From assembly GCA_932521025.1 (NCBI GenBank), contig OW051472.1, positions 7,440,001 to 7,504,000 of the forward strand: DNA of 64,000 nt. The letters are read 5' to 3'. The translations under genes and the position numbers were made by a program. Positions 13,094 through 25,069 of the stretch are shown in pieces; position 1 is the stretch's first letter; each line of letters starts with the position of its first letter. The DNA comes from Oscheius onirici (Eukaryota; Nematoda; Chromadorea; Rhabditida; Rhabditidae). The notes beneath the pieces were generated by a model. It had not been told where the DNA came from, searched no databases, and saw only the letters and a program-made list of their open reading frames with translations.

Positions 13094-14170
13094 ATGTCTT
13101 CAGAAAACACAATGCTGCACGATCCAGAACAGTACTTCGAAGACGCGTTCAATCGGGTCAACAAAGAGGTCAGTAACTCTTGAAAATTGTTCAAAGTAGA
13201 ACCATTTTAGGCTTGTTTCACGCCGATGTCGCTGTCACCGTGCCTATCACCCGTTCCGCCCAATGAGAACCGTCTGGATATGCCGAGGCCTTTGAGAAGA
13301 TGTCGGTCAGCAAGTCCGGCTCCGATTCCCAAAGCTCCAATGCTTTCCCCGGAAAGACAGTTGCTGATCAGGTAAATACCATCACTGACCCAAAATATCT
13401 AGTTCTAGAAAGTCGTGGCACCGCTTTTCACGCTCAACATTTGGCGAAAGCTGGATGCTCGATTTGAACTCGCGCATTGGCAGAGGAGTCTTCGGCGACG
13501 ATCCGACCAGTATCGCTCGTCACACACGCCATTTCATGGACTTGCTTCAAACCTGTGTGGAGAATCTCAACGATCTGGAGAATGCTCTGAAGCCGTGGCT
13601 GAACATGCTCGGTCAGGGACACAGCGGCTTCAAAATCAAGTGAGTTGGGAGTACTGAACGTAGTTGGACATGCCAGAAAGTCTTAAAGGTGGTGATGTTA
13701 CTAGATTAGGATGCAAGGGGGAGAAAAAAGACTTGATGTTTGTTACACTGTTTGGACACTGTTCGGGAAAGGATTCTGTCCTAACTTGTTGTCAGGTCAG
13801 GACTCTTTTTTTGATCAGCTAGTCTGGCCTAGTTAGACTTATGATACGTGACAGCTAAACCTTACGAAAAACAGCAAAAAACACGTTTTGAAACCTGTAA
13901 AAAATAGTTTGTTACAGAGCCAAGCATTGGGAAGCGTTCGGAGAATCACTTGCCTCGACCGTAACAGAATGGATTGGTCCTGGTCGTCTACACAAAGAGA
14001 CCATTCGTGGCTGGATGGTAAATATTTTCTATTTGAAAAATACACCCAGTTTTCAGATTCTCTCCTCCTTTTTGGCCGATCGTCTAGCCGCCGCCAGTCG
14101 CAGCAGTCATTCTCCAATGTTAACTCCTCGACTTCAATTGATGACCTTCCAACAGCCGGACCGTGCCTGA
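13094..14170 (+). CDS. globin-like protein
   Basis: Exons 13094-13168, 13211-13371, 13409-13639, 13918-14017, 14057-14170 give 226 residues with consistent phases. A Ser/Pro-rich N-terminal extension of about 75 residues precedes the globin fold. The fold starts LLIRKSWHRF and continues through VFGDD, ARHTRHFMDLL and VENLNDLENALKPWL. LGQGH supplies the likely proximal haem histidine (about residue 150). The last helices are KHWEAFGESL and LHKETIRGWM. A short tail ends PDRA. Nematode genomes encode many such globins with N- and C-terminal extensions, usually neuronal and thought to sense oxygen or redox state. That role is inferred. ATG 13094 is preferred because it is in frame and the upstream stretch has a CT-rich acceptor. 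A polyadenylation signal lies at 14203. Confidence 0.8.
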
Positions 14171-14202
14171 AAGACCTCTTCCGTCTGTCCATTATCTGTG
14201 CC

Positions 14203-14208
14203 AATAAA
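14203..14208 (+). terminator. polyadenylation signal AATAAA
   Basis: AATAAA lies about 33 bases after the globin-like stop. Confidence 0.7.
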
Positions 14209-15440
14209 CATATTTTTCCGGGGTAAATTGACGTATCTGAGGGGGCGGCAAGCGGTCAGAAAGGAGAGACGATATGGCGCGAGGTGCGACAAGGCTCATT
14301 TGGGTTTTAGCGATAAAGATAAAGGGAGCTACGGGTCAGATAAACGCTCTCACTTCTTGTCACCTTTACTTGTTCCACATGCTCCGTTCCTTGCTAAACT
14401 GATCAATGGTCTCAGTTAACTAATGTTTTCTTCATGGATGGATTCCGAGAAAGATGACTCCTCAGTTCAATATTTCTGTTTGAAAATTTTCCTACTTTTA
14501 CAATACAAATGATTCTTCTGTACCTTAATTGTCGATAATTAGAAAACGCCTGATACTGTTTTCTTTAAAATTGAGAAAAAGCAATAGAGTTCCTAATAGA
14601 TCTCTGTCCAAATGACGCATCTATGACTAAATGTCAAAACAAGGCTAAAATTGGTTCCGAAACGTCGTGGAAAGATTTCGTGCCATTTTTGAGTGATCTA
14701 GTAGCTGAAAACATTCGGAGTTAGATGTCATCCACGTTTCGCGCATTCGGTAAACCACCGGTAGGTGTTTTAAAATTGTGAAAGATTCTCGAACCTTATT
14801 CATAGACCTCGACTCATCCTATTACAGTTATCCGCCCGCCTAGAGGTCTTTGAGCGCTCTAAATTTAAAAAGCTATGATTTCTTGGCTAGCCTCTCTGCT
14901 AAAACGTTTTCGTCGAAAAGATAAAAAGTCACACGGAGCGGACGAGAGCTGTTTGGAATACAGGGTAAGCAATAGGGTTTCCCGCAATTAGTGCACCAAT
15001 TCTTATCTTTTTTTTCTTGTTTGTGGGAAAACAGAAGCTGGCACATGCAACGTTTTTCTTAGATAAGAATGTTTTGATTTGATAGCTATCTTATTTTACC
15101 CTTTTTCAGTAAGGTTCATTATCCACGAGCTTTCTATTTTTTTAAGCTCTTTCCCCTTGACATTCTGGTGGTTTTTTTGGTAGATAATGCCTCCATTTTA
15201 TTCAAACGGACCTACTTTTCCGTATTTTTGATCTCATTGTCAGCCATCTAGTCGCCTGACTTCCTCATAAAGATGGCAACAATGAGGTGTGAATATTACG
15301 ACCGGTAATATAGATCAGAACCTCTTTAGATCAAACACACCCTCTTATCTGAACCCTCGACATTAGGCAAACAGAATTTATTGCCTCGGGAAAATGGCCG
15401 TATCTGTCTTTTTAACTTCTTTGGGATTTCCATACTTCAG
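14209..15440. other. intergenic, no gene seen
   Basis: AT-rich, with no ORF chain or repeat recognised. It contains the promoter region of the bestrophin gene. Confidence 0.5.
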
Positions 15441-17543
15441 ATGACGGTCAACTACAATTTGGACGTCTCGTCTTCAGCCTCGGTCGGATTCATCAAATTA
15501 CTCTTTCGATGGCGAGGATCAGTTTGGCGGTCCGTCTACAAAGAGCTGATCGTCTGGATTCTTTGCTACTACATGGTCTTTGTAATTTATCGATATGGAC
15601 TGGAAGGAGACGCGCAAAAGTAAGCTAATAATTCAGAGAGTTCACATGAAAGAGATTTGTTTGTTTTATCGTCTAACCAGTTTACAAATTTTGTAAAGCT
15701 CAATGTCACAGATGCGAAAAACTAAAAAAAAAAAAACTGGAGGTTCTGCTGCAAAATTTTGAAAAAACTACCTCAAGAACCCCGCTCTGAAAATAAGGGA
15801 AAGAGATAAAGATAAAAGATAAAGTTTACCCCGTAATCAACGCCAGAGCAAGCTCAATTGCGTGCGGGTCTAATTTGAGGGGCCAGAGAAAAATTACGTT
15901 CTATAATCTGGACAGGTGCCAAGTCTGACTCCAAAAACACTTTATCTTCGTAGCATGCTACTACCAATTTACCGACCTCAATTTACCGAAGGGAAAGAGA
16001 TATAGAACAGGATTTGTAAAACTGTTCCCCAGAAAAAGATTAGATCCGTATCCTGAATGAATAGGAAGTAGCAACTGTCAAAAAAACGTGTCCAAAAAAA
16101 CTTTAGATATACTAACAAAAGCATTTTTAGAAACTTTGGTCGTCTGGCTACAATGTTCGAGACGCAACTCAACTACATCCCGCTAACGTTTATGCTCGGA
16201 TTCTTCGTAAACGTTATTATTGATCGTTGGAAGCAAATAATCAACAGCATGGGATGGATCGAAAAGTTCTTTTTTTGTCTTGTTCTTCTAACCGTTTCTT
16301 TTTAGCAACGCTCTCCTAATTTCTGCCATCTTCAGAGGAAATGATATTGACTCAATGCTGACGAGACGAACACTCGTCCGATACCTCATTCTCGCCCAGA
16401 TTTTGGTCTTTCGAAACATTTCGATGAAGGTGCGGAGGCGTTTTCCCACAATCGAATCGATCATTCGCGCAGGTGAGTCAGGTTGAGGAGACCAACGTAA
16501 AAAGTTTTTTCCAGGTTTTATGACACCGGAAGAAAAGGAAGAACTAGCACGGATCCAGATTCCTTACAATAAATACTGGGCTCCAATCCAATGGGCATAT
16601 TTAACGGCGCAGAATAAGTTTGAGAAGGACAAGGTCCAGGCGACGTTTATCAACAACTTCATGAACGAAATGAAGATTTTCCGGAACGATCTGGCAAAAA
16701 TGTAAGAATCTGAGCAAAAAAGTGTAATGTAAATTCCAGTGTGAACTTCGACTGGGTCCCTGTTCCATTAGGTAGGATTTACTCAATTCACGACAAAAAA
16801 AAACTATTTTCAGCTTACCCTCAAGTAGTCTTCATGGCGGTCAGAGTCTACTTCCTGATCTGCTGCATCTCAAGACAATACATTCTGCAACCAGTGAGCA
16901 CCGGGGAGAAAACACTGGACATTTATGTTCCGGTCATGACAATCATTCAATTCATTTTCTTGATCGGCTGGATGAAAGTCGCTGAAGCGCTGTTGAACCC
17001 GCTTGGAGAGGATGATGACGATTTTGAGTGCAACTTTTTGATTGACAAGAATATTGCCGTGAGTATTTTTCAAAATGTTAATTCAAAGATCACATTTCAG
17101 ACCGGAATGGCAATTGTTGAAGGAGCTTTTGATCGTATTCCTCCGCTCAGAAAGGACAAGTTTATCGGCTACAATTTCATGCAACGTAACAAGTGGACTA
17201 GTGATCCCGACCTTGTGAAAGGCTCTGCAGCAGCCGTCCAGTAAGAAACAAAAAATCAATTACGAGATTCGTTTTCAGATTATCTGACTCTGATGATAAT
17301 CAGATAACAATCACGACTACGTGTTCAGACAGCATGGACAGTACAATCAGCTGTGAGCCAGTGACTCTCAATTTGGAGGGCCTACTTCCAATGGAAGACG
17401 AGGGACGATCTCGCTCTCACAGTAGAATCAGTGCCCTTCGTAGTCGAATCAATTCCGTCTTCACACCGACAAACGATCACAAAGAGTTTGACTCAAATGG
17501 GGCCTATCTCCAGAGACAGTTCTCTCAAATGTCTCGTTATTAA
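15441..17543 (+). CDS. bestrophin-family anion channel
   Basis: Eight exons: 15441-15619, 16131-16265, 16306-16472, 16515-16701, 16740-16771, 16814-17058, 17101-17240, 17279-17543, giving 449 residues. The start MTVNYNLDVSSSA sits directly behind acttcag, consistent with trans-splicing. Family hallmarks are RWRGSVWRSVYKEL, NYIPLTFMLGFFVN, the RFPT motif followed by AGFM, NFDWVPVPL and WMKVAEALLNP. The acidic calcium-clasp motif GEDDDDFE is intact. Bestrophins are pentameric calcium-regulated chloride channels in the plasma membrane. The pore neck residues and the aspartate clasp visible here suggest a working channel. The C-terminal 90 residues are Ser-rich and divergent, as usual. A polyadenylation signal lies at 17588. 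The coding end overlaps the opposite-strand receptor gene by about 50 bases. Confidence 0.92.
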
Positions 17544-18774
17544 TGTCAATGACTCTCTACAAAATTGTACATGCTCTGAAACGGGTAAATAAAGAAATTC
17601 TCTTAATTTCGTATGGACTTTTTTCACTTTGATTGAAGTCACAGTGCTGACCTTCTGTCGCATAACTACACGACGGGAAATGTTCCGGGGCAATCTTTGC
17701 ATAGTCGGACTACAGTAGATCAGAATGTAGGGCGGGGTGAAGGTGAGTGCATCCGAGACATAAGGCAAAGACATCAGACCAACAGTGTTGATCCAACGTA
17801 GTTTTTCCGGTACTGGCCAGATCCAGGCGATGAGACAGAGAGTGGCACATAACTGGACGAAGAAATAGATTGCACTGTGAACGAACAGCTTCCATTGAGC
17901 TGAGCGGTCGTTTCTTTTCTGAAATTGTGGTGTTAGAGACAGTAAGAGTCAGGTACATATTGACTGTAGGCGAAGAACGTAGCCAGGGTTAAAATAGTAC
18001 TGGCGATAGTCAAAGTTATCATTGCGACAACGATGTAGATCTGGGCGAGCGGGTCATCCTAAATATGACACTGGTTCTCAGAGCCGACATTCCTTGCTCT
18101 GACTCACGTTGGTAGTCATCACTTGGTAGTAGTTTCCCTCAGTGAGGACGTAAGAAGGATTTGCAGAAAAGGCCTTGTGTGTAAGAATGAACGGTCCAAA
18201 GATGTTAAACAACATCAGCGGAATGAGCAGGAACTTCCAGATCTGACACGACGTCATTCAATCTGTAGAGAAAAACGCAAACCTCGTCGTATTTGAGTGG
18301 GAACGCGATGGCTGTGAAGCGATTGAGAATAAACGACATTATTACGAGATATTGCACATAGGCCATGTGTCCGTACATGCAGTTGAGAAATTCTAGTCCT
18401 CAAAAGTACTTGATCGAGAAGAAGAAGGAGAAGAGACAGTCTTTGCAGGTTTGCAGAGGAATGCGAAGGATTACCAACGAGTTTAAGTATGTAAAAATGT
18501 TCTGAAAAGAAACTTGTATGAAGCTAGGAAGACATTCAATTCATACCACGCCGGAGCTGACGATGAACATCTGGTAGTAGGATCCTTTGAAGACACTCCG
18601 TCTCTTGATCAGCTGGTAGCAGACCAGGGCATAAACGACCAAAGAGACGAGAGCATAGGTTGTGGTAACGTAAAAGTCGATCAACTTCGTCGTCTCGGTG
18701 TTCGGAGGCTGCGAGTTCCTGGAACAAGAGGTCAAGAAGGAAGAGAGCGGGGTTTGAACCCTGTGGTCAAACAT
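17493..18774 (-). pseudogene. Srg-type serpentine chemoreceptor with in-frame TGA
   Basis: Minus-strand exons in order: 18547-18774, 18283-18501, 18108-18242, 17957-18058, 17493-17918. All joins are phase 0. Seven hydrophobic segments can be followed. The last ones, LPYVSDALTFTPPYILIY and the SAQWKL loop, match class-gamma (Srg) chemoreceptors as I know them. Exon 2 contains a TGA at 18400-18402 in frame. The protein reads normally on both sides of it (FFFSIKYF, then GLEFLNCMYG). No intron of plausible size removes it. The last exon runs on into the bestrophin 3' end. Either this is a freshly broken receptor gene, common in chemoreceptor families, or there is a sequence error. The rest of the chain is intact, which argues for a recent lesion. 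Confidence 0.65.
17588..17593 (+). terminator. polyadenylation signal AATAAA
   Basis: AATAAA lies 44 bases after the bestrophin stop. It falls inside the last exon of the opposite-strand Srg-like gene. Confidence 0.65.
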
Positions 18775-19470
18775 ACATTGCCGGTACTGAAAAAGACTAC
18801 GTCGATCTAATAAAATAAACTGTCTAATAAAATGATCATGCACACGCGACAGGTTCAGGAGAAATAGCTCATTAGTAGAAGGCTATTCAGCAGACTTTGA
18901 AGAAAAACTCGCATAACGCAGAGGAAGTGGGTAGTCAAAAGACTTTCAGATTTAACTGCGAGAAAAATACAAGTTGCTGTGGGTATTCTTCGAAATGTTT
19001 GGCAGGTAGACGAGAGACGTAGTTTAGTAAACGAATGAACAAATCATCGGAAACGCTGAGCAGAACGTGAAAACTGGAACTTATGTAGATGTGCCAGATA
19101 CACGTTAAGTACTGCAAGTTTTAAGGTTAAAAGTACGTATTTGTAGTTTCGAACCTGCCACGCAGCAGAGAATAAAAAATCCAGGTAGGCAGGAATAGTT
19201 CGTGAACAAGGAGTTTGCACGAAAAAAATGATGCTCTAAAAAAAATAATGCTTTGTAGGTATAATTCGCGTTTTCAATTTTCAACTATTCAGCTTTATTC
19301 AATTCCGACAGTTTTAGCCTTGTTTGTCCAAATAGAGCGTGTTAAAACTATAAGAGAGTTCAACAGTTTAAACAGGACTTGTTTTCCGTCTTCCTTATCT
19401 CTGCCAAACAAGTCCCTTTTTCACTATCCTTCCCTCCGTTTAACCCATTTCTCTGTACATTTTTCAGAAA
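18775..19470. other. intergenic; weak minus-strand open stretches
   Basis: On the minus strand, 19117-18935 is open (containing YLTCIWHIYISSSFHVLL) and can be preceded by a short hydrophobic open stretch across a GT..AG gap. I could not extend it to a start or family. It may be a receptor remnant. Confidence 0.3.
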
Positions 19471-19747
19471 ATGAGCAGTGAAGATGATGGAGGCTTTAAG
19501 AGTACCACTGTGGTAAGCACAGTGATTGAGACGGAATACCGCATTCAAAGCAACTCGGTGGGAGGTACAATGGAACCAAATACTGCAGTGGGAAGGATAC
19601 GAGACATTGAACAAGTGGATGAACAAGCTTCCAAATTTCAAAGACGTCTCTCAGACGTTAGTCTTGCTCAAAACTAATTCGTGGAGATCAGGTTTTCAGG
19701 CAATCGACGTTCCTTTGATCTTTGAAGGACGATCTGTCAACTATTGA
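19471..19747 (+). CDS. small acidic protein, unknown
   Basis: Exons 19471-19656 and 19700-19747 join in phase 0 and give 77 residues. The ATG stands three bases after tttttcag, a good trans-splice site. The product starts MSSEDDGGFKSTT and ends DVPLIFEGRSVNY. It has no signal peptide, membrane segment or recognised domain, and it is hydrophilic and Thr/Val/Glu-rich in the first half. It converges on the dynein light chain gene, with only 48 bases between the two stops. The gene model rests on the open frame, the intron with correct phase and the trans-splice-like start. It could be only the visible part of a longer gene. Confidence 0.45.
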
Positions 19748-19795
19748 AAGAATATCTAACTTTTCATTTGTTTAAAATTCCCACTTTTTACGTCT

Positions 19796-20272
19796 CTAGT
19801 AATGGAAGACAGCAAAGACGATAGCCTCACACCATAAGGAATTCTAAAGACTGGAATAGTGAAGACGCAATTTCTTACGTTTGAGAAGAAGCTGTGTGAC
19901 ATGGCATCGCAGTCGCTGTCCCAAACACATTGAGCCACAATGCTAAAAACAGTTTATTTCAAAAGATAGAAGATTTTCTTACTGTGCCGACTGCCCACGT
20001 TGTTCGCTCAAATTGACCTGAACGAGATACTTGTAGTGCTCTAAATGGAGAGCCTTCAATCGACTACGGACTTCTTCCGCTACGCAAGTGGACAGATTAT
20101 GGGCTGTGGCGGCATCGTAAAGTTCCCCTGTTAGAATTTCATTCAGAACGGCGGAAACCAGAGCGTTTCCATCAGAAGATCGGAATCTGAGTACGGTGTC
20201 TAAATTGAAAAAAAAACAGAAACACTTTTGTTGCTGACTAGGACGAAGGGTAAAGTCGCGTTCGGCGTCCAT
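19796..20272 (-). CDS. Tctex-type dynein light chain
   Basis: Minus-strand exons 20245-20272, 19983-20199, 19879-19942, 19796-19843 give 118 residues, the usual size for Tctex1/DYNLT proteins (about 113). The chain starts MDAERDFTL, has the helical half through VAEEVRSRLKAL and the beta strands HYKYLVQVNL and QCVWDSDCD. It ends with SLWCEAIVFAVFHY, the family's typical last strand. These proteins dimerise on the dynein intermediate chain and link cargo to cytoplasmic or ciliary dynein. Which of the nematode paralogues this is cannot be told. The first exon is only 28 bases, but its join restores the frame exactly. Confidence 0.85.
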
Positions 20273-21003
20273 TTATGCTCGTTGTCATGACAACCTGGTT
20301 ATACAAAATGAACAAATTGGCCTAGAGCCTAAAACTAAATAATAAGGAATACAAGGTGGCAACTACAACTTATTCACAATGGAGACAATGCGTTGAAGAC
20401 ACGATGACAGCCGAGCAGATTAGTGGGCGGGAGAAAGACAAGAGATTCGACAAGGAGAGAGTTGTCCACTTGATTGGCCAGAAGACTTGCCTTTGTCTGT
20501 CAGAAGACTTCGTTTCCGTGAACAAATTGTTCAGTATACTCTGTTGAGCAGTTCCTCGGAAGATTTTTTTCTTGTAACGTGCTCCCCAATAAATTTACGA
20601 ATTCAGGGGCTGTCGCACGCCTTTTATGTTTGGCTCTTCAATCGCTATCTACATATGTCCCTTGTTTCATTTCAATGCAGTATTTTTGCCTAAAATTTTG
20701 TCTCTTTTGTCTTTCTAAATGTCTAAATGTCTTTCAGTACGGAACTTTTCCGAGATCCCGGTCCCACCAACTGCCGGGATGGTCCTTTTCGATGGCGAAC
20801 AGAAGGAGCCAGATGTCGATCAGGAAAAGGGAAGTGAGTTCGTAGAGTTTCCTCGGAGCGTAGAGCGTATCCTCAACAGCCAAACTCATGACGAAAGCCC
20901 TCGGGTAGACAAGCATGTGGTTGTACCGACTACTTCAAATTCCAAGAATGGGACAAGGCGTCGGCCATCGGATATTGCCCACGTCGCTGCGCTTTATAGA
21001 TTT
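20273..21003. other. region with unassigned open frames next to the retrotransposon
   Basis: The plus strand has an open stretch after GTG 20356 (with EQISGREKDKRFDKER) and another from about 20719 to 20990 (with EFPRSVERILNSQ, preceded by ctttcag). The minus strand is also open at 20734-20916, with a hydrophobic LTSLFLIDIWLLLFAIE run. Only one of these can be real, and I could not decide. A gene here may have been cut by the adjoining retrotransposon. Confidence 0.3.
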
Positions 21004-21004
21004 T

Positions 21005-23913
21005 ACATTTACATTTTTATTGACGCTATCAAGGGGGTTCCTAGATGGGGTCCCTTGCCGCTCCCATGGCTCATCCACTCTTCGCCGTCCTTCCTTGCCT
21101 GTCGCATCCACGTCGTCGAGATTCTCCCGATCCTCTCGGAGGCCTTCTTCAGATCGTCCTCCCATCTCATGTATGGCCTTCCGACGACTCTCCGCTGATC
21201 CAGAGGAGCCCATTCCGTCGTCACTTTCGACCATCTCGTGCCATCCATTTCTGCCAGTCGTCTCGCCCAGTTGCGCTTCCTTCTCCAAGCCAAGTCTAGG
21301 ATGTCTGAGTCTAGGATGTCATTCCTTCTACGGTCGAGAAGAGTGAAGCCCAGCATTGCTCTTTCCTGTCGCCGCTGCACTGCTGCTAGTTTCCTCAGCT
21401 CATCGATTCGAAGGCTCCAGAGTTCGCAGCCGTACAGAAGACTTGGGACGATACAGGTCAGGTAGACTTTGCGCTTCATCTTCATCGGCACGGTCCTCTT
21501 GGTAAGGAAGAGACGGTGACGATTGAAAGCTCCCCACGAAGCTCCGATCCTTCGAGACAACTCCTGGCTCTCTGAGGTGCAGGTTACCGAACATCCAAGA
21601 TAGGTGAAATGCTGGACAAACTGGATTGTCTGTCCAGACAGACGCAGATCTCCCTCGTAGGCGTTGGTCATCGCAACTGTCTTGCGAAGGTTGACTTCCA
21701 ATCCAATGCTACGGCTTACTTGTTCCAGTTCGGTTACCATCCGCTGTACAGCTCTCAGACTCTTTCCGACAAGAACGACGTCATCGGCGTAGCGAAGATG
21801 ATTCAGCTTACGGTCGTTGATGTTGAAACCGAGGTCGTCCCAGTTGAGTCGACAAAAGATGTCCTCCAGCACAGCGTTGAAGAGAAGTGGAGAGAGCACG
21901 CAGCCTTGGCGGACTCCACCTTGATCTTGCAGCCAGCTTGCATGTAGACCTTTCGCAGCATCTTGACGTCGAGTTGGTCCGCTCCGTGTTGTTGGAGAGA
22001 GTTCCACACGGCGTCCCACTCGATGGTGTCGTAGGCTTTCCAGAAATCGACAAACACTAGATACAGATGATTCCGATAACCGTAGGCCTTGTCGATCAGC
22101 TGCTTGATGGTGTGAAGGTGTGGAGTAGGTTCGACGAAATCCGGGGGCTGGTAATACGGAGATTGGGCGGAAGTTGGTCAGGTGGGTATGGTCTCCTTTC
22201 TTCGGGATAAGCGTAGTGATCGAATCTCCGAATCCGGGAGGAACCATATGGTGTTGAAGTATCCGAGTGAAGAGACGTGCTAGAAGAGGCACCATCTCAG
22301 CTTCCGCGACTCGGAGCTGCATCGTCGTTATGGAGTCATGGCCCGGAGCTGTCCTCATCTTCATCCTGCGCAGCTGCTTCCACAGTTCTTCCTCGAGAAC
22401 TGGTGGCACTTCCTCTAGAGGTGGCTTCACTGACGGAAGCACATTCACCGTTTGCTGGTACAACTCATCAAAGAATTCCTTGACTCGATCTCGCACATCT
22501 TGGGAGCTGACAGTTCGAGAGCCGTCTCTCCTTTGGAGTTGACCGATCGCAGGAGTCGATATATCCTCGAAGAGCCTCTTTGATGCAAGCGTCTGACGAT
22601 AACGGGTTCTTCTCAATATCCGAAGCAATTGTCGAGCGCAGCAACTTGTTCGTCTGAACCAGTTGGATTCTCGAAAGTGCATCATCCTTGGCAAGTAAAG
22701 CTCGCCGTTGATCGAAAAGGACTCTAGTGTTGGCGGAGAGCCTTTCTGCTCTTGGGATCCTTTCAGTAGCAACAGCATGGGCCTCAGCGAAGACTTCACG
22801 AATGCCTCGGTACTGCGCAGCTGGATCGGGATCCTCCATTGCTTCTCTTCTCTCCTGGATTGCATGACGGAACAGCGGCCAGTTCATCTTCTTCTGTGTC
22901 GTCTGTGCTCTACGGCTTGGGAACTTAGCCTGTAGGTCGAGCATGAGGCGAACAAGACGATGATCACTGCGGAAGTTGAACTGGTTGATGACGTGAACGT
23001 TCCGTACGATGGTAGTCCTTCTGACGAGGAACAGGTCGTATTCCTTGAGAGTGGTTCCGTTCGGCGATCTCCAGGTCCACTTTCTACCAGATCGTTGCTT
23101 TTGGAAAGTACTGGCGACGTCCTAACCGTGTTGTTGACAAAAAGAGACAAGCTGGTCTCCTCGACGGTTTCTGGTGCCGTAGCCGTAAGCTCCGATCGAA
23201 GGTTCGTGTGAATATATCCGCTTTCCTACCGAGGCATTCCAATCTCCGAGCACTATTGTACACCGCTAGTGCTTTTTGGGAAAGTTCGACGGGCTCATGA
23301 TTCCAGCGCCCTGATCCTTACTCACACCATTGGCCCCGGCAGCCCCTGTTTCCATAAGGATCCACCTGTCGAGTTGTACGCAGCTCTTTGGATCTTGCTC
23401 AAGAAGCGGTCGTAGTCGGCGTCTCCTGTGGGTGCGTAGCCCATGACTAGGAGAAGACTCCAATTCGGCCCTCTCAGATCCAGAGTGCAGCATCTGTCGT
23501 CTATCGGTGTGAAGCGATGAATGTTGGGGACGAGATGCGGAGCAACAATGAAGCCGACGCCGCGTCGGTTGTACTGGCCACCACTGTAGAGTAGATGGCA
23601 TCCAGACTTCCTCAGCAGCTCTTGACCACTTCCAGACTTCCAGGTCTCGCTCAGGCCAACGACGTCGAAGGATATCTTGAGTAGCGCTTCTTCGAGTTCG
23701 AGTAGACGCCTCTTCAAGTGAATGGATTGGCAGTTGAGCTGACAGACGTTGAGCAGGCCTCGAACCACGGGTGTTGACATGTCGGTCCCTTTGTGTCGCA
23801 GTGCTGGAACCCCCTTCTTTTCCACAATCGGCAGTAGGTCTACCAGGTACAGCGACTTGAAGAGCAAGCGCACGGATTGTGAAAAATAAGGGCAATTGTA
23901 GGTTTACGTTCAT
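21005..23913 (-). mobile_element. decayed RTE-type non-LTR retrotransposon
   Basis: On the minus strand an apurinic-like endonuclease region comes first. It carries NCQSIH, SFDVVGLSETWKS, GVGFIVAP and a late SDHRLVRLM motif around 22950. A reverse transcriptase follows, with FRPISVLP, GVRQGCVLSPLLFN and the catalytic YADD. The C-terminal region has RRRNDILDSDILDL and HVKRMP-like features typical of RTE elements. The coding order endonuclease then RT without LTRs fits RTE/BovB-like elements. The frame is broken: the endonuclease is spread over several frames, and part of the RT fingers (about 21800-22060) lies in a different frame from its surroundings. It is therefore inactive. The 3' end lies near 21005, after which the flanking sequence begins. 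The exact 5' end is not clear. Confidence 0.85.
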
Positions 23914-23947
23914 CTTATGCTCCTACTCGTCTTGTGTTGTTCTAACC

Positions 23948-24110
23948 AGCAGCCTACGGGAGCTTACGCAGCCTCCGTATTTTGGTGGCAGACAATTAGT
24001 GATCATCTCTTGGCTGTTTTAACTTCTGCTTAAATTCCCAGAGGCGCGGTCGCCTCAAAAATTATCTCGTTATATAAAAGATTAACATCACAAAACTTGA
24101 CATCTTCGGA
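23948..24110. repeat. dispersed repeat, copy related to 51080-51270
   Basis: A stretch with gcagcctccgtattttggtg and gacaattagtga is repeated, imperfectly, inside an intron of the kinase gene at 51080-51270. There the unit is itself duplicated. The copy here adjoins the 5' side of the retrotransposon. Confidence 0.6.
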
Positions 24111-24956
24111 GAAACACCAGTTATGCCCCACCAAGAATACTTGCTGTTCTAAAATAAGCCTAAGCGTTTCAGGCAGACAAACAACAAAATCACAATTAAA
24201 AAACGAGGAAACATTGAAAGAATGAAAAAAAATGCACGCTTTACAAAGGAAAATGGACTAACCTTGGGGTTTCTCGATTTTTTTTCTCTGAAATGGCTAT
24301 AATCAGCTACAAAAAAACTTTACACAAAGTAGAAACCGAAAAAATCATCGAAAATCATTGAAAATTTTGGTAAAACAGAATGCGTCAAAAGGCCGTCAAA
24401 AGGTCAAAAGGCCGAAAGGTGTCTGCTGTCAATGTGTTTATACGCTAGTTTTCACTGGAAAAAATATAAAAAAAGGAACTAAAAAATTATATTTCATCGA
24501 TCAAAAACTTTCGAGTTTGATAAAAGCACATTTTTATTTTTGAGTTTTTGCAATTTTGACAAGGACAACGCTGCAATGCGTTTAGGGAAAAGCATTTGCT
24601 AGTTTTCACTGGAAAAAATCGCGGAAAAAAAGAAGGGTAGTGAAAAACTATATTTCATCGATCGACAAATAAAAAGATTTAGCCTGGTAATTTTTCTGCA
24701 AATTTTCGTCTAAAAATATTGCGACAATATTTTTTTAACAAAAAGCATAAAAAACAGCTAAAATAATACGAGGAAGCAGAAATTGAGAGAGCACGAAATG
24801 AAAAGTGATGTCCAAGAATTTGAAAATTCTAGAATTCGCGCCCTTGTAAACAACGTGCAAGGTGGGGGGGGGGTCAAACTGAACGTGGTGGGGGTCTTTA
24901 GCGTGGGGAGCACAATTGGTTTGTGGTGGGTGCACATCAAAGATCTACCCGACCTT

Positions 24957-25003
24957 TTTTGGTTACTGCAGACCAAGAAATTCTTGGTCTGCGGTAACCA
25001 AAA
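24957..25003. repeat. 23-bp-arm palindrome
   Basis: The left arm ttttggttactgcagaccaa plus gaa is followed at once by its reverse complement with one mismatch. It would form a long hairpin with almost no loop. Confidence 0.8.
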
Positions 25004-25069
25004 CTTGACACATCATGAATATTTGCTCGAAACTTAGCAAAAGTTTAGACGTTCAAAACATACGCTGGA

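Noticed and set aside
20734-20916. Minus-strand hydrophobic frame near the retrotransposon as a receptor fragment
   Set aside because: Only one membrane-like run, and a competing plus-strand frame covers the same bases; left unassigned.
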